From Chitinophaga sp. YR573 (GTDB taxonomy: Bacteria; Bacteroidota; Bacteroidia; Chitinophagales; Chitinophagaceae), in contig NZ_FOJF01000001.1 of NCBI RefSeq assembly GCF_900110995.1, positions 2,869,199-2,933,198 on the forward strand: 64,000 nucleotides of DNA, in the 5' to 3' direction. The notes under the pieces were generated by a model, which saw only the letters and a list, made by a program, of their open reading frames with translations, was not told the origin of the DNA and did not search any database. Positions 1 through 9,603 of the stretch are shown here, piece by piece. The position numbers were made by a program, and so were the translations under genes. Within the stretch, counting starts at the first letter, position 1. Every line of letters begins with the position of its first letter.

Positions 1-177
1 CATGTCCAGGAATAACTGGGAAAACCCGATAAAGAAAATAGCAATAGCCATTACTCCAAAATCGGCAGGGCTCAGGAATCTGGACAATATTACTACCTGA
101 AGTAGCTGTACCAATGCTCCGATCGCTGATGATAGGGTAGTCCACTTTATTCCTAATATGGCTTTTTCTTTTAGCAT
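1..177 (-). CDS. Polysaccharide/oligosaccharide flippase (Wzx/MOP type), N-terminal fragment
   Basis: Read on the minus strand, the ATG at 175-177 opens 59 codons that run off the left edge. The peptide has a hydrophobic first helix and the segment SRFLSPADFGVMAIAI. This loop between the first two membrane helices is characteristic of the MOP-superfamily flippases that move lipid-linked sugar repeat units across the inner membrane. Only about an eighth of a normal 450-500 residue protein is present, so substrate and operon cannot be judged. The family call rests on this one motif and the hydrophobic pattern; a related teichuronic-acid or LPS exporter name would be equivalent. Confidence 0.72.
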   Translation of the reverse strand, partial: MLKEKAILGIKWTTLSSAIGALVQLLQVVILSRFLSPADFGVMAIAIFFIGFSQLFLDM

Positions 178-648
178 TCTTGCTTGATAATGACAGAGGC
201 TCCTATATGAGCATGATGCTCTCAGTGAATAATATAACGTAGCGGAATATGACAGGATATTACGATTTTGCCTTCCGGAACGCTGGATTTATAGTTTTTC
301 AACAAGGGGACCCTCCCTTGAATAGTTTTCAAAAAATCAGATGCTCATAAATCCTCGGATTTATCCTGAATGACGTAAGGAGACCGACAGCATTATTATT
401 AGTGCTGAAAATTCGCATCGATATTAGGTTGATGATCGCAGATAATATTAATTGTCCTTTGATCCCCTTCTGCTCATAAGGTTTAACAAAGAAACTATTT
501 TTTATTTATAATACACATATTTTGCTCTTAATGACGATGTTACGTCATGTTAAATAGTGTTAAAATAGTGAGTAGTCCTGCTGTTAGCAGACTGTTATCA
601 GAAAACAGAACAATGCGGAACTTGTAAAGCTTTTACTAACTTCGCGCC
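178..648. other. Intergenic region between divergent genes; no gene seen
   Basis: This 471-bp gap separates the divergent flippase and ABC-F genes. No open frame with coding character was found on either strand. It carries short perfect inverted repeats: GAGCATGATGCTC at 209-221 and ATAAATCC/GGATTTAT at 347-364. The AT-rich stretch 490-560 is suitable for promoters, but no full TTTG-N19-TAnnTTTG match was found. A TAACTTCG box at 637-644 lies only five bases before the ABC-F start codon. Confidence 0.5.
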
Positions 649-2550
649 ATGCATTATGTTACGGTAGAAGGATTAACAAAAAGTTACGGCGCAGGACCGC
701 TGTTCAAGGATATTTCTTTTCACATAGAAGAAGGTGATAAAATAGCGCTGGTGGCACTGAATGGCCACGGTAAATCCACCCTGTTACGCATTCTTTGCGG
801 TCAGGAGTCTCCCGATTCAGGAACCGTATGGATCCACAAAGGTGTTACAGTGGTAATGCTGGAACAACAATCTTTTTTTAAACCCGGAGAATCCATCCTG
901 GAAAATATCTTTGCCCAGGACCATCCTATATTAAAAGCCATCAGGGAATATGAGCTGCTGTCTGAGGAAGAAGAGCCTGATGTTCATAAGTTTACAGAAG
1001 CCATTGAGAAAATGGACGAGCTGAACGCCTGGCATTTTGATACCAAAGTGAAACAGATACTGGGTAAGCTGAATATTCACCACCTGGATCAACATGTAAG
1101 TACCCTTTCCGGAGGCCAGCAAAAACGTGTGGCATTGGCTAAAGTGTTGATAGACATAGGATTTGAACACAGGCACACCCTGCTGATCATGGATGAACCT
1201 ACCAACCATCTGGACGTATCAATGATCGAGTGGCTGGAGAATTACCTGGATCAGGAGAATGTGACGCTGCTGCTGGTAACGCACGACCGTTACTTCCTGG
1301 ACAGTGTTTGTAACGAAATCATGGAAATAGATCAGCAGAAGCTGTTTATCTATAAAGGGAACTACGAAAACTTCCTGGAAAAGAAGGCAACCCGCGATGA
1401 AATGGACAAGGCCAGCGTAGAAAAGGCCAGAAATACTTATCGTAAGGAGCTGGAATGGATGCGTAAGCAGCCCAAAGCACGTACTACCAAGTCGAAATCC
1501 CGCCAGGACGCTTTCTATGATGTAAAGGAAAGAGCTTCCGCGAGGCTGGAAACCCAGCAGCTGGAGCTGAATATGAAAATGACGCGACTGGGAGGTAAAA
1601 TACTGGAACTGAAGAAGGTATACAAAGCCTATGGCCAGCTTACTATCCTGAAAGGGTTCGATTACACCTTTAAGAAAGGGGAACGTGTTGGTATTGTCGG
1701 TAAAAACGGGGTGGGTAAATCTACCTTTGTAAATATGTTACTGGGGCTGGAACAGGCGGATTCCGGTAAGATCAATGTGGGAGAGACCATTATATTTGGT
1801 AACTATGACCAGCGTGGGCTGATTGTGAAAGAGGATATGCGGGTGATAGAGTTCGTAAAGAACATTGCAGAAAACTTCCCACTGGCAGATGGCAGCAAGG
1901 TAAGTGCCGCACAGTTCCTGGAATTATTCCTGTTTTCTCCTGAGAAACAATACACTTATATCTCCAAACTGAGCGGTGGGGAGAAAAGAAGGCTGCATCT
2001 GCTGAGCATCCTTTTCCGTAATCCAAACTTCCTGGTACTGGATGAACCGACCAATGACCTTGACCTGCCAACCCTGAGCATCCTGGAGGATTTCCTGCAG
2101 AGTTATCCTGGTTGTGTGATCATTGTGAGCCATGACCGTTACTTTATGGATAAAATAGTGGATCACCTGTTCGTATTTGAAGGTGCGGGTGAAGTGAGAG
2201 ACTTCCCTGGTAACTATTCCCAGTACAGGGAATGGGAGAAGGATAGAAGTGAGAGGGAGAAAGAAGAGAGTAAGAATCCGCCGGTTGAGGTTAAACCAGT
2301 TGTACAGGAGAAAAAGGTGGAAGCCCCTGTGGCACCTGTCCGTAAGATGTCTTTTAAAGAGAAAAGGGAGCTTGAGTTGCTGGAAAAAGAGATCGCAGAC
2401 CTGGAAAATGAGAAAAAAAGCATTGATAGTCAGCTGGCTGGGGGTACAATCCCTTATGATCAGCTGGAGCCATTATCCCGCCGGGTAGGGGAAGTGATAA
2501 AGTTGCTGGATGAGAAGGGGATGCGCTGGCTGGAGTTAAGTGAAGGTTAA
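649..2550 (+). CDS. uup: ABC-F family ATPase, Uup-like
   Basis: Soluble protein of 633 residues with two ABC ATPase domains and no membrane segments, the ABC-F layout. Domain 1 has a Walker A at residues 36-44 (ALNGHGKST), signature LSGGQQKR at 153-160 and Walker B ending MDEPTNHLD at 181-189. Domain 2 has GKNGVGKST at 351-359, LSGGEKRR at 441-448 and a second DEPTNDLD. The basic inter-domain linker (about 250-315) and a C-terminal coiled coil (about 560-630) match the Uup branch, which is linked to ribosome function and to precise excision/branched-DNA metabolism. Antibiotic-resistance ABC-F proteins lack this C-terminal domain. The first glycine of the first P-loop is alanine. The gene stands alone and ends at a strong terminator. 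Confidence 0.88.
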   Translation: MHYVTVEGLTKSYGAGPLFKDISFHIEEGDKIALVALNGHGKSTLLRILCGQESPDSGTVWIHKGVTVVMLEQQSFFKPGESILENIFAQDHPILKAIREYELLSEEEEPDVHKFTEAIEKMDELNAWHFDTKVKQILGKLNIHHLDQHVSTLSGGQQKRVALAKVLIDIGFEHRHTLLIMDEPTNHLDVSMIEWLENYLDQENVTLLLVTHDRYFLDSVCNEIMEIDQQKLFIYKGNYENFLEKKATRDEMDKASVEKARNTYRKELEWMRKQPKARTTKSKSRQDAFYDVKERASARLETQQLELNMKMTRLGGKILELKKVYKAYGQLTILKGFDYTFKKGERVGIVGKNGVGKSTFVNMLLGLEQADSGKINVGETIIFGNYDQRGLIVKEDMRVIEFVKNIAENFPLADGSKVSAAQFLELFLFSPEKQYTYISKLSGGEKRRLHLLSILFRNPNFLVLDEPTNDLDLPTLSILEDFLQSYPGCVIIVSHDRYFMDKIVDHLFVFEGAGEVRDFPGNYSQYREWEKDRSEREKEESKNPPVEVKPVVQEKKVEAPVAPVRKMSFKEKRELELLEKEIADLENEKKSIDSQLAGGTIPYDQLEPLSRRVGEVIKLLDEKGMRWLELSEG

Positions 2551-2562
2551 GTTTTAAGATAT

Positions 2563-2608
2563 AAAAGAAAATGCCCTTATGCTTTGTAGCGTAAGGGCAT
2601 TTTCTTTT
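2563..2608. terminator. Bidirectional rho-independent terminator
   Basis: The 18-nt arms 2563-2580 and 2591-2608 pair with one G-T pair and are flanked by A and T runs on both sides. It therefore serves both the ABC-F gene from the left and the small minus-strand gene at 2611. Confidence 0.85.
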
Positions 2609-2610
2609 AA

Positions 2611-2916
2611 TTATTGCGGCTTATCATGTATTTCTGATGCCTTCAGGTAGATTTTTTTACCTTTTTCATCAACATAATACTTCTTGTCGTGCTTATTTAT
2701 ATAAACAGTCTGGCCACCTGGGCCTTCTTTGCCTTTGTAAGTTTTGTCAACAATTTTTGATGCACCTTTTACAGCTATGGACGCTGTTTTATGGCCTACT
2801 TTTTTAGCAGTGCTATCAATACCCTGAGCCATTCCTGCCTGTCCGGCAAGTACAGCAGATACTGTGATGGCCGCAGCAAACAGACCTGTACGGAGTTTTT
2901 TTGAGTTCATAAACAA
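2611..2916 (-). CDS. Small exported protein of unknown function
   Basis: Protein of about 100 residues with an N-terminal signal peptide (basic start, hydrophobic core, AQA-like cleavage region near residue 31), so probably periplasmic. The start could be the second Met, two codons in. The mature part is very lysine-rich. It ends with a repeated G-x-Y-x-(D/N)-x-x-G-K-K-x-Y pattern (VYINKHDKKYY, YYVDEKGKKIYL). This vaguely resembles the 'PBCV-specific basic adaptor' fold, but I would not annotate it as that without a profile search. It shares the terminator at 2563-2608 with the convergent ABC-F gene and diverges from the sigma factor gene. Confidence 0.7.
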   Translation of the reverse strand: MFMNSKKLRTGLFAAAITVSAVLAGQAGMAQGIDSTAKKVGHKTASIAVKGASKIVDKTYKGKEGPGGQTVYINKHDKKYYVDEKGKKIYLKASEIHDKPQ

Positions 2917-2988
2917 TTATATTTTTAAGTTGTGCAGGTCAATATGACCTAGTATTGTACTTATATCCAATTTTAATGCCAGCTCATA

Positions 2989-3019
2989 TTTGGATGCCAT
3001 TAACAGGATGTATATTTTG
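2989..3019 (+). promoter_or_regulatory. Candidate promoter of the sigma/SusCD locus
   Basis: TTTG at 2989-2992, an 18-base spacer and TATATTTTG at 3011-3019 approximate the Bacteroidota consensus TTTG-N19-TAnnTTTG, with one extra base in the -7 box. The box lies 26 bases before the proposed TTG start of the sigma factor gene. Confidence 0.35.
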
Positions 3020-3044
3020 GGGGAGATAAATAAACATAGTCAAC

Positions 3045-3635
3045 TTGGAGGAGAACTCATATAGTTGTTTAAATGACAAAGAGCTATGGAGCAAGCTGAT
3101 AAATGGCGATGAAGATGCATTGGCTTTCATCTACAATACTTACTTCCCTTCGCTGTACAAGTATGGCATGAAGATTTTTACGGAGAGTGGGGTTGTAAAA
3201 GATTGTATTCATGACCTGTTCGCTGCTCTATGGTTTAGCCGGGAAAGATTGTCGGACACGGATTCTATTAAATATTACCTTTTTGCCAGCCTGAAGAGGC
3301 GTATTGTTCGTCATTCCCGCCCGGGACTACTGCACAGGTTCCTTGAGACGGCTGTATCGGCCCCTTCTGTTGAGCAAACTATTATTGAAGAACAGTCCAG
3401 CCAGGAAAGAAGTAAGAAGCTGGAAAAAGTGATTAAAAAATTACCTAAGCGGCAAAAAGAGATCCTTTATCTCCGCTATTATGAAGGACTGAGCACACAG
3501 GAAACAGCTGATATTATGTCTCTCAGTATCGACTCCACCTACGTATTACTGTCAAAGGCATTGAATTATCTGAGAAAACACAGCGATGAACTGGTAGCGA
3601 TTATGGCTTATATATACGGATCTAATAAGTTTTAA
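3045..3635 (+). CDS. ECF sigma-70 factor (FecI-like, SusCD-linked)
   Basis: Protein of 196 residues with sigma region 2 at about residues 15-85 (starting LINGDEDALAFIYNTYF) and region 4 at about 125-180 (KLPKRQKEILYLRYYEGLSTQETA, a helix-turn-helix). There is no 1.1 or region 3, the ECF layout. In Bacteroidota such factors are paired with a FecR-type membrane anti-sigma and a SusC transporter, exactly the order found downstream. The only usable start in frame is TTG at 3045, because a stop lies at 3027-3029 and the next Met falls inside region 2. It probably drives transcription of its own uptake locus once the SusC protein signals through the anti-sigma. Confidence 0.9.
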   Translation: MEENSYSCLNDKELWSKLINGDEDALAFIYNTYFPSLYKYGMKIFTESGVVKDCIHDLFAALWFSRERLSDTDSIKYYLFASLKRRIVRHSRPGLLHRFLETAVSAPSVEQTIIEEQSSQERSKKLEKVIKKLPKRQKEILYLRYYEGLSTQETADIMSLSIDSTYVLLSKALNYLRKHSDELVAIMAYIYGSNKF

Positions 3636-3693
3636 AAAAAGTTACAGATAAACGCTAAGATTTTCCTGCTATCCTGCTTTATCTGTAAAAGCA

Positions 3694-4674
3694 TTGCAGG
3701 TGATGTTGTTTAATGATTATTCTATAAAAGATTTTCTGCATCATGAGTTGTTTCGTAAATGGGTAATCAATCCCGATCATGATACTAATATTTTCTGGGA
3801 GAATTGGCTGGCTGAGCATCCTGATAAAAGGGGAATGATCGAACAGGCAAAGGATATTCTATTGCTCATTGGTGAGGAAGAGTATGCGCCTGCACAGGAA
3901 GATCAGCAGGAAGTGTGGGCAAAGATCCTAACGACCATTCATGCCGGTAAACGATTTGTTATGCCGCAATGGTGGCGTTATGCAGCTGTATTCCTGGGAG
4001 TGCTGGTGGCCAGTGTTGTATATTATAACTATGACAGACGGGAAATAAAATACACTACGCAATATGGAGAATTGAGAACCATCATATTGCCCGACAGGTC
4101 AGTCGTAAGGTTGAATGCGCATTCAATACTTCGTTACAGGCATAATAAAACCCGTGAGATATGGTTTGATGGAGAAGGTTATTTCTCTGTTCACAAAAAT
4201 ACAGACCAGCCTTTCCTGGTACATACTACAGATGTAAATGTACAGGTATTAGGCACTGCATTTAATGTAAATACCCGTAGGGTAAAAACACAGGTAGTAC
4301 TGGACAATGGGGCTGTGAGATTAAATCTTAACCAGGCACAGTTGCCCGATATTACCATGAAGCCGGGAGATATGGTCACATATTCTGCTGCTACGAAACA
4401 ATTCAGCAGCAGAACAGTTAATCCGCAGGATTATTGCTCCTGGTTGAATAACACACTCGTTTTTAATAATACACCTATCATAGAAGTCGTAGCAGCATTA
4501 CAGGATAATCTGGGGATCGAAGTAAAAATAGAAGACGAAAGACTGGCTCAGCAAACATTTACAGGGACTATACCGATGGATAATATCGCCATCTTCTTTA
4601 AAACATTATCGAGGTCGTTTAACGTAGTAATCAAAGAAGACCAACAGCACAACTATATCATCAGCAGAAAGTAG
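3694..4674 (+). CDS. FecR-family anti-sigma factor
   Basis: Inner-membrane protein of about 325 residues. The cytoplasmic N-terminal part (about 1-90) would bind the sigma factor. One membrane helix lies at about 94-112 (YAAVFLGVLVASVVYY). The FecR domain follows (GELRTIILPDRSVVRLNA, later FDGEGYFSVH and VLGTAFNVN), with a C-terminal STN-like segment that receives the signal from the SusC protein. ATG at 3703 is a better start than the TTG at 3694. It lies 58 bases after the sigma gene and 35 before the SusC gene, consistent with one transcript. Confidence 0.92.
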   Translation: MQVMLFNDYSIKDFLHHELFRKWVINPDHDTNIFWENWLAEHPDKRGMIEQAKDILLLIGEEEYAPAQEDQQEVWAKILTTIHAGKRFVMPQWWRYAAVFLGVLVASVVYYNYDRREIKYTTQYGELRTIILPDRSVVRLNAHSILRYRHNKTREIWFDGEGYFSVHKNTDQPFLVHTTDVNVQVLGTAFNVNTRRVKTQVVLDNGAVRLNLNQAQLPDITMKPGDMVTYSAATKQFSSRTVNPQDYCSWLNNTLVFNNTPIIEVVAALQDNLGIEVKIEDERLAQQTFTGTIPMDNIAIFFKTLSRSFNVVIKEDQQHNYIISRK

Positions 4675-4714
4675 CACTGCTATTTGTAAATCAACCAACC
4701 TTAATCTATTGCTT

Positions 4715-7700
4715 ATGCCTGGAAATTACTTTAGGTGTATTGGCGGAAAGACGGCGCTTTTATTATTGATACAACATGCTGTATTTAGTAATCCCATGCC
4801 GGAACAAATGTCATTTTCCGCCAGTAGTTATGTTCAAAATACCGCACGCGTCACATTAAAAGATTTGCTGACGACTTTTGAAGGCCGGTACAAAGTACGT
4901 ATCAATTACATAGGAGAAATCGTTAACAACATCCAGGTAACGCCACCTTCTGCTAAAGCAGATGGTGTGCAGTTTGTAGATTACCTGAACAATTTACTGA
5001 AGCCATTAGGACTGGAAGCAGAACAGGCCGCCATGAATCAGTATATCATTTACAAGCTTAATCCGGCTGTGACCAAAGTTGCGCAGGTAGCAGCAACACA
5101 GGTTATACCGGTACAACAGGTGAGAACTGTGAGCGGTACTGTGACTGATGAAAACGGCATACCATTACCCGGTGTTACTGTACTTGTAAAAGGAACTAAT
5201 AATGGTGTGCATACCAGTAATGACGGTAAGTATGCATTAAAGAATGTACCGGAGAAAGCTATACTGGTATTTAGCTTTATAGGGTTTAAAGCGCAGGAGA
5301 TAAACATTAATAACCGTACAGACATTAACGTTAAATTGTTAACGGATATACAATCTGTAAAGGATGTAGTGATCACCGGTTACCAGGAAATAAAGAAAGA
5401 TAACTTTACCGGAACAGCTATTACGATCTCCGGAGAGGAACTTAAAAGATTTAATCCTCAGAATATTCTGGCCAGTCTTCAATCATTTGATCCTTCCTTT
5501 AAGATTGTAGAGAATAATATTAATGGCTCTAATCCTAATAAATTACCTAACATCAATGTAAGAGGTACTACCGCATTACCAACAGGAGATATTGCCACGC
5601 TGAACAGGAATAACCTGGCCAGCGTTACTAACCTGCCTACATTTATTATGGATGGGTATGAGGTAAGCCTGCAAACAATCTTTGACCTCGATCCCAACAG
5701 GGTAGCATCTATGACCTTACTGAAAGATGCTGCTGCTACTGCTGTATATGGTTCCCGCGCTGCCAACGGTGTGCTGGTAATTGTTACCAAAGCGCCTAAA
5801 GAAGGTGCGCTGGCGCTTTCCTATAATTATGAACTGACTGTCACTGCACCTGATCTTACAGATTACCGCGTATTAAATGCAAAGGATAAACTGGAATATG
5901 AAAGACTGGCGGGTGTGTATACGGCTAATATGGTTGACAGTCCGGATGAACTGGAACAGGAATATTACCGTAAGAAGAAAAATGTACTGAGCGGCATTAA
6001 TACTTACTGGTTGTCTCAGCCGGTAGCCACAGCGCTTGGCCATAAACATTCCATTTACCTGGAAGGTGGTTCCAAAGCCATGAGATATGGAGTGGATGCA
6101 AGGTATCAGACTAATGATGGTGTGATGAAAGGCTCATTCCGTAAGCGTTACAGTTTATCTACAAATCTGTCTTATAATCTGAATAACAAGTTCAGATTTA
6201 TGAATCAGTTTACTATCTCACAGGTTAGTTCAAAAGAATCTCCTTACAGGGAATTCTCTAATTATGTGAGGATGAACCCATACTATCCTAAAACGGATTC
6301 AATGGGAAGGTTGCTGCGTGAAGTAGATAAATGGGGTTATTATGATGCGGTAAAAGGGGCATCTTCTCTTACGGTGTTAAACCCAATGTATGAAGCTACC
6401 ACTGGTAGTTTTGATAAGGCAGAATACCTGGAATTCGTAGATGCATTTTCAATAGAATACAATATTGCTGATGGGCTTAAAGTAAGAGGACAGGCTAGTC
6501 TGACCAAACTAAAAGGTACTGCTGATAAATTTGTATCTCCCTTTAGTAATGACTTCTTTACGGTTACCGGTGATGACCTGAAAGACCGTGGTAAATATAC
6601 CTATGGTACTCAGGATAACTGGCAGGTAGATGGAAGTCTGACGATGAATTATTTCAAACAGATCCGTTCTTCTCATTATATAAATCTGAGTCTTGGTACA
6701 AATATCCAGGACCGCAAAGAAGACAACAGATCTCTGGTAGCGCAGGGTTTTACCAATGACAGGTTTTCAGAATTAGAGTTTGCCCGCAGATATGAGATTG
6801 ATGGTTCTCCGGATGGATCTGTTTCTCAGGAAAGACTAATAGGTGGATTCCTTTCTACCAATTATTCTTATCAGAACCGTTTCCTGGTGGATGGTACTAT
6901 ACGTGTGGATGGATCATCCAAGTTTGGTACTGATTCGCGTATGGCCCCGTTCTGGGCTTTCGGGCTTGGATGGAATATCCATAACGAGCGGTTTATGTCG
7001 CATAAAGTAATTAGTCAGTTAAAATTAAGAGCAACGACCGGGTTAACAGGAGATGTTTCCTTTCCGGCTTATTTATCCAATACCACCTATCAATACTATA
7101 GCAGCGACTGGTATTCTACCGGTGTAGGTACTGTGTTCAAGAGCTATGGTAACCAGGGACTGAAGTGGCAACGGACCAGGAACTATGACTTAGGTCTGGA
7201 GCTGGGTCTGTTCCACGACAGGATCTATATTTCTCCACGTTACTATTATAAACTCACAAAGGATCTGCTGGCAGATGTGATAGTACCACCATCAACAGGT
7301 TTTACAGAGTATAAAGAAAACCTTGGAGAGATGGTGAATAAGGGATACGAAGTTACTTTCCGTGCGAATGTATACCGTAGTAAGAACGTGTCTGTTAATC
7401 TGACAGCTAATGCCGTAAGGAATGATAACAAGATCACAAAGATCTCTAATGCACTGAAGAGCTACAATGATAAAGTAGACGTTAAACAGGCAACAGATAA
7501 AGATTTTAGTTCTGTACCATTGTTACGTTATAAAGAAGGACAATCACTGTACACTATTTATGCAGTGAAATCATTAGGTATAGATCCTGAAAACGGGAAG
7601 GAAATATTTGTGAAGAAAGATGGTACGAAGACTTATGAATATGATGTGAAAGATATGGTACCTGTGGGCGATCAGAATACGAAACTGGAAGGATTCTTTG

Positions 7701-8128
7701 GTGGGAGTCTTAACTATAAGAACTGGATGACGGAGATAAAGTTCTATGGCAAATGTGGTGGAGATATGTATAATCAGACATTGGTAGACCGTGTGGAAAA
7801 TGCTGATCCCCGTTACAATGTGGATTCAAGGGTATTATCTTCCAGATGGAAACAACCTGGTGATCATGTATTCTTTAAGAATATTGCTGATCAGGGTTCT
7901 ACGAAAACATCTTCCCGTTTTGTACAAAGGGAGAATGTGCTGGAATTAAAATCCATCTATTTAGCCTATGATTCTCCTGCATCTTTTTACAAACGACTGA
8001 AGATGCAAAGTCTGCGTTTCTCTGTAAACATGAATGACATCTGGCGTACTTCTACTATTGAAGCAGAAAGAGGGATTGATTATCCATTTGCGAGGAGCTT
8101 CACCTTTTCACTTTCAACACGGTTTTAA
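4715..8128 (+). CDS. SusC/RagA TonB-dependent outer-membrane transporter with STN signalling domain
   Basis: Large outer-membrane beta-barrel of about 1137 residues. From the N-terminus it has a signal region, an STN domain (about 47-117) of the kind that contacts FecR anti-sigmas, and a carboxypeptidase-regulatory-like beta domain (about 141-213, VSGTVTDENGIPLPGVTV). The TonB plug follows (about 216-360, ending GSRAANGVLVIVTK), then the barrel with an aromatic C-terminus (STRF). The ATG at 4715 is preferred over the TTG at 4709. It forms the import pore with the SusD protein encoded next. The substrate is not evident because no glycosidase or peptidase is in the locus. Confidence 0.94.
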   Translation: MPGNYFRCIGGKTALLLLIQHAVFSNPMPEQMSFSASSYVQNTARVTLKDLLTTFEGRYKVRINYIGEIVNNIQVTPPSAKADGVQFVDYLNNLLKPLGLEAEQAAMNQYIIYKLNPAVTKVAQVAATQVIPVQQVRTVSGTVTDENGIPLPGVTVLVKGTNNGVHTSNDGKYALKNVPEKAILVFSFIGFKAQEININNRTDINVKLLTDIQSVKDVVITGYQEIKKDNFTGTAITISGEELKRFNPQNILASLQSFDPSFKIVENNINGSNPNKLPNINVRGTTALPTGDIATLNRNNLASVTNLPTFIMDGYEVSLQTIFDLDPNRVASMTLLKDAAATAVYGSRAANGVLVIVTKAPKEGALALSYNYELTVTAPDLTDYRVLNAKDKLEYERLAGVYTANMVDSPDELEQEYYRKKKNVLSGINTYWLSQPVATALGHKHSIYLEGGSKAMRYGVDARYQTNDGVMKGSFRKRYSLSTNLSYNLNNKFRFMNQFTISQVSSKESPYREFSNYVRMNPYYPKTDSMGRLLREVDKWGYYDAVKGASSLTVLNPMYEATTGSFDKAEYLEFVDAFSIEYNIADGLKVRGQASLTKLKGTADKFVSPFSNDFFTVTGDDLKDRGKYTYGTQDNWQVDGSLTMNYFKQIRSSHYINLSLGTNIQDRKEDNRSLVAQGFTNDRFSELEFARRYEIDGSPDGSVSQERLIGGFLSTNYSYQNRFLVDGTIRVDGSSKFGTDSRMAPFWAFGLGWNIHNERFMSHKVISQLKLRATTGLTGDVSFPAYLSNTTYQYYSSDWYSTGVGTVFKSYGNQGLKWQRTRNYDLGLELGLFHDRIYISPRYYYKLTKDLLADVIVPPSTGFTEYKENLGEMVNKGYEVTFRANVYRSKNVSVNLTANAVRNDNKITKISNALKSYNDKVDVKQATDKDFSSVPLLRYKEGQSLYTIYAVKSLGIDPENGKEIFVKKDGTKTYEYDVKDMVPVGDQNTKLEGFFGGSLNYKNWMTEIKFYGKCGGDMYNQTLVDRVENADPRYNVDSRVLSSRWKQPGDHVFFKNIADQGSTKTSSRFVQRENVLELKSIYLAYDSPASFYKRLKMQSLRFSVNMNDIWRTSTIEAERGIDYPFARSFTFSLSTRF

Positions 8129-8130
8129 CT

Positions 8131-9594
8131 ATGAAAACATTTTCACTACTTATTATCATAGGCTGCTGTTTAATCTCCTGCTCAAAGTGGCTGGATGTGA
8201 AGCCGCAATCAGAAGTTTCACAGGATGTACTGTTCAGTACAGAAGAAGGATTCCAGGAGGCGCTGAATGGTGTGTATAGCCGTTGTGCCCAGGAAGATAG
8301 TTATGGTAAGGAAATCACCTGTGGTATTCTGGATGTGATGGCGCAGAATTATACCATTCCCAGCTTAGACGGAAAGAACTACAGGCAAACAGCCCTGTAC
8401 AATTATAAGAATGACAGTTTAATTGCGCGTAAGGACCGTGCGTGGAAGGCGTTATATAATGGGGTTGCCAATAGTAACCTGATCCTGCAGCATATTGAAG
8501 GAAAACAAAAAATGTTTTCCGGTACCAAATATTCATTGATCAAAGGAGAAGCACTGGCATTACGTGGATATTTTCACTTTGATGCACTAAGAATGTTTGC
8601 ACCATCTTATGTCAGTAATGCAAATGCAAAAGGAGTTCCTTATGTGACGGTATTCAGTAAAGCAGTAACACCCATTAATAGTGTATCAGCCGTGCTGGAT
8701 TCTGTTATTGCAGACTTAAACAATGCAAAAGAATTACTGCGCACATCAGATCCTATTTTATCCGGTGGGTATATAGTTGGTTATCCTTTAAAAGATTCAA
8801 GTACGGAAACTGCCGGAGAATTGTTTTTGCAACAGCGCAGGCATCGCATGAATTATTATGCTGTATGCGGAACACTGGCAAGAGTTTATTTATACAAAGG
8901 AGATAAAGCCAATGCATTGAACAATGCGTTGGAAATAATCAATGCCAATAAATTTCCCTGGACCAAACAGAATAGTTTCCTGAATCCTGATCCTGAGAAA
9001 AAAGACAGGATCTTATATAAGGAGCTCATATTCGGCTGGTATATTCCTAACAGAACAGATAACCTGAGGGACCTTTTCCGCAGTGGTTCACAAAGTCTGC
9101 ATGTTACTACCAGCGAAGGGCAGATTATTTACGAAGTAGCCAGTGTAGGTGCGGACGATTTCCGTTATAAACAATGGCTGAGTGAGCAATCAGAATCATC
9201 CGGTACTTATCTGCAGGTAGAAAAGTATACCCGTGACGGAGATGCTAATTTGCATTACCAGATGGCTCCTGCTATCAGGCTGAGTGAAATATATTATATC
9301 GCTGCGGAATGCACTTTCGATAGTGATCCTGAAAAAGCCTGGGGATATTTTAATACAGTAAGGCTGAACAGGGGGATTGGTACTACTATCACCAATGAGC
9401 CATCCAAAGAGGTATTCCTTAATGAGCTGGTGAAAGAATGCCGTAAGGAATTTTATGGAGAAGGACAGATCTTCTATATGTACAAGCGCCTGAACAGGGC
9501 TATTGTTGGGCAGTCGGGAATATTATATTCTCCGGCGGATAACATTTTTGTACTGCCATTGCCTGATGATGAAATCCAATTTGGTACCAGATAA
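8131..9594 (+). CDS. SusD/RagB substrate-binding lipoprotein
   Basis: Lipoprotein of 487 residues with a lipobox ending LISC (Cys17), followed by KWLDVKPQSEVSQDVLFST, a typical SusD start. Helical TPR-like scaffold segments (EALNGVYSR, GEALALRGYFHFDALRMFAP) and a C-terminal RagB-type region follow. It begins two bases after the SusC stop, so the two are co-translated. In this family the lipoprotein forms the lid of the SusC barrel at the cell surface and captures the ligand. No carbohydrate-binding residues can be assigned by eye. Confidence 0.93.
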   Translation: MKTFSLLIIIGCCLISCSKWLDVKPQSEVSQDVLFSTEEGFQEALNGVYSRCAQEDSYGKEITCGILDVMAQNYTIPSLDGKNYRQTALYNYKNDSLIARKDRAWKALYNGVANSNLILQHIEGKQKMFSGTKYSLIKGEALALRGYFHFDALRMFAPSYVSNANAKGVPYVTVFSKAVTPINSVSAVLDSVIADLNNAKELLRTSDPILSGGYIVGYPLKDSSTETAGELFLQQRRHRMNYYAVCGTLARVYLYKGDKANALNNALEIINANKFPWTKQNSFLNPDPEKKDRILYKELIFGWYIPNRTDNLRDLFRSGSQSLHVTTSEGQIIYEVASVGADDFRYKQWLSEQSESSGTYLQVEKYTRDGDANLHYQMAPAIRLSEIYYIAAECTFDSDPEKAWGYFNTVRLNRGIGTTITNEPSKEVFLNELVKECRKEFYGEGQIFYMYKRLNRAIVGQSGILYSPADNIFVLPLPDDEIQFGTR

Positions 9595-9603
9595 ACCAAT
9601 CAG

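Noticed and set aside
178..648. Open frames in the first intergenic region
   Set aside because: All are short, AT-rich and without coding character or family resemblance.
2611..2916. Assignment as PBCV-specific basic adaptor protein
   Set aside because: Resemblance is limited to a short Y/K/G-rich pattern; not enough for a named family.
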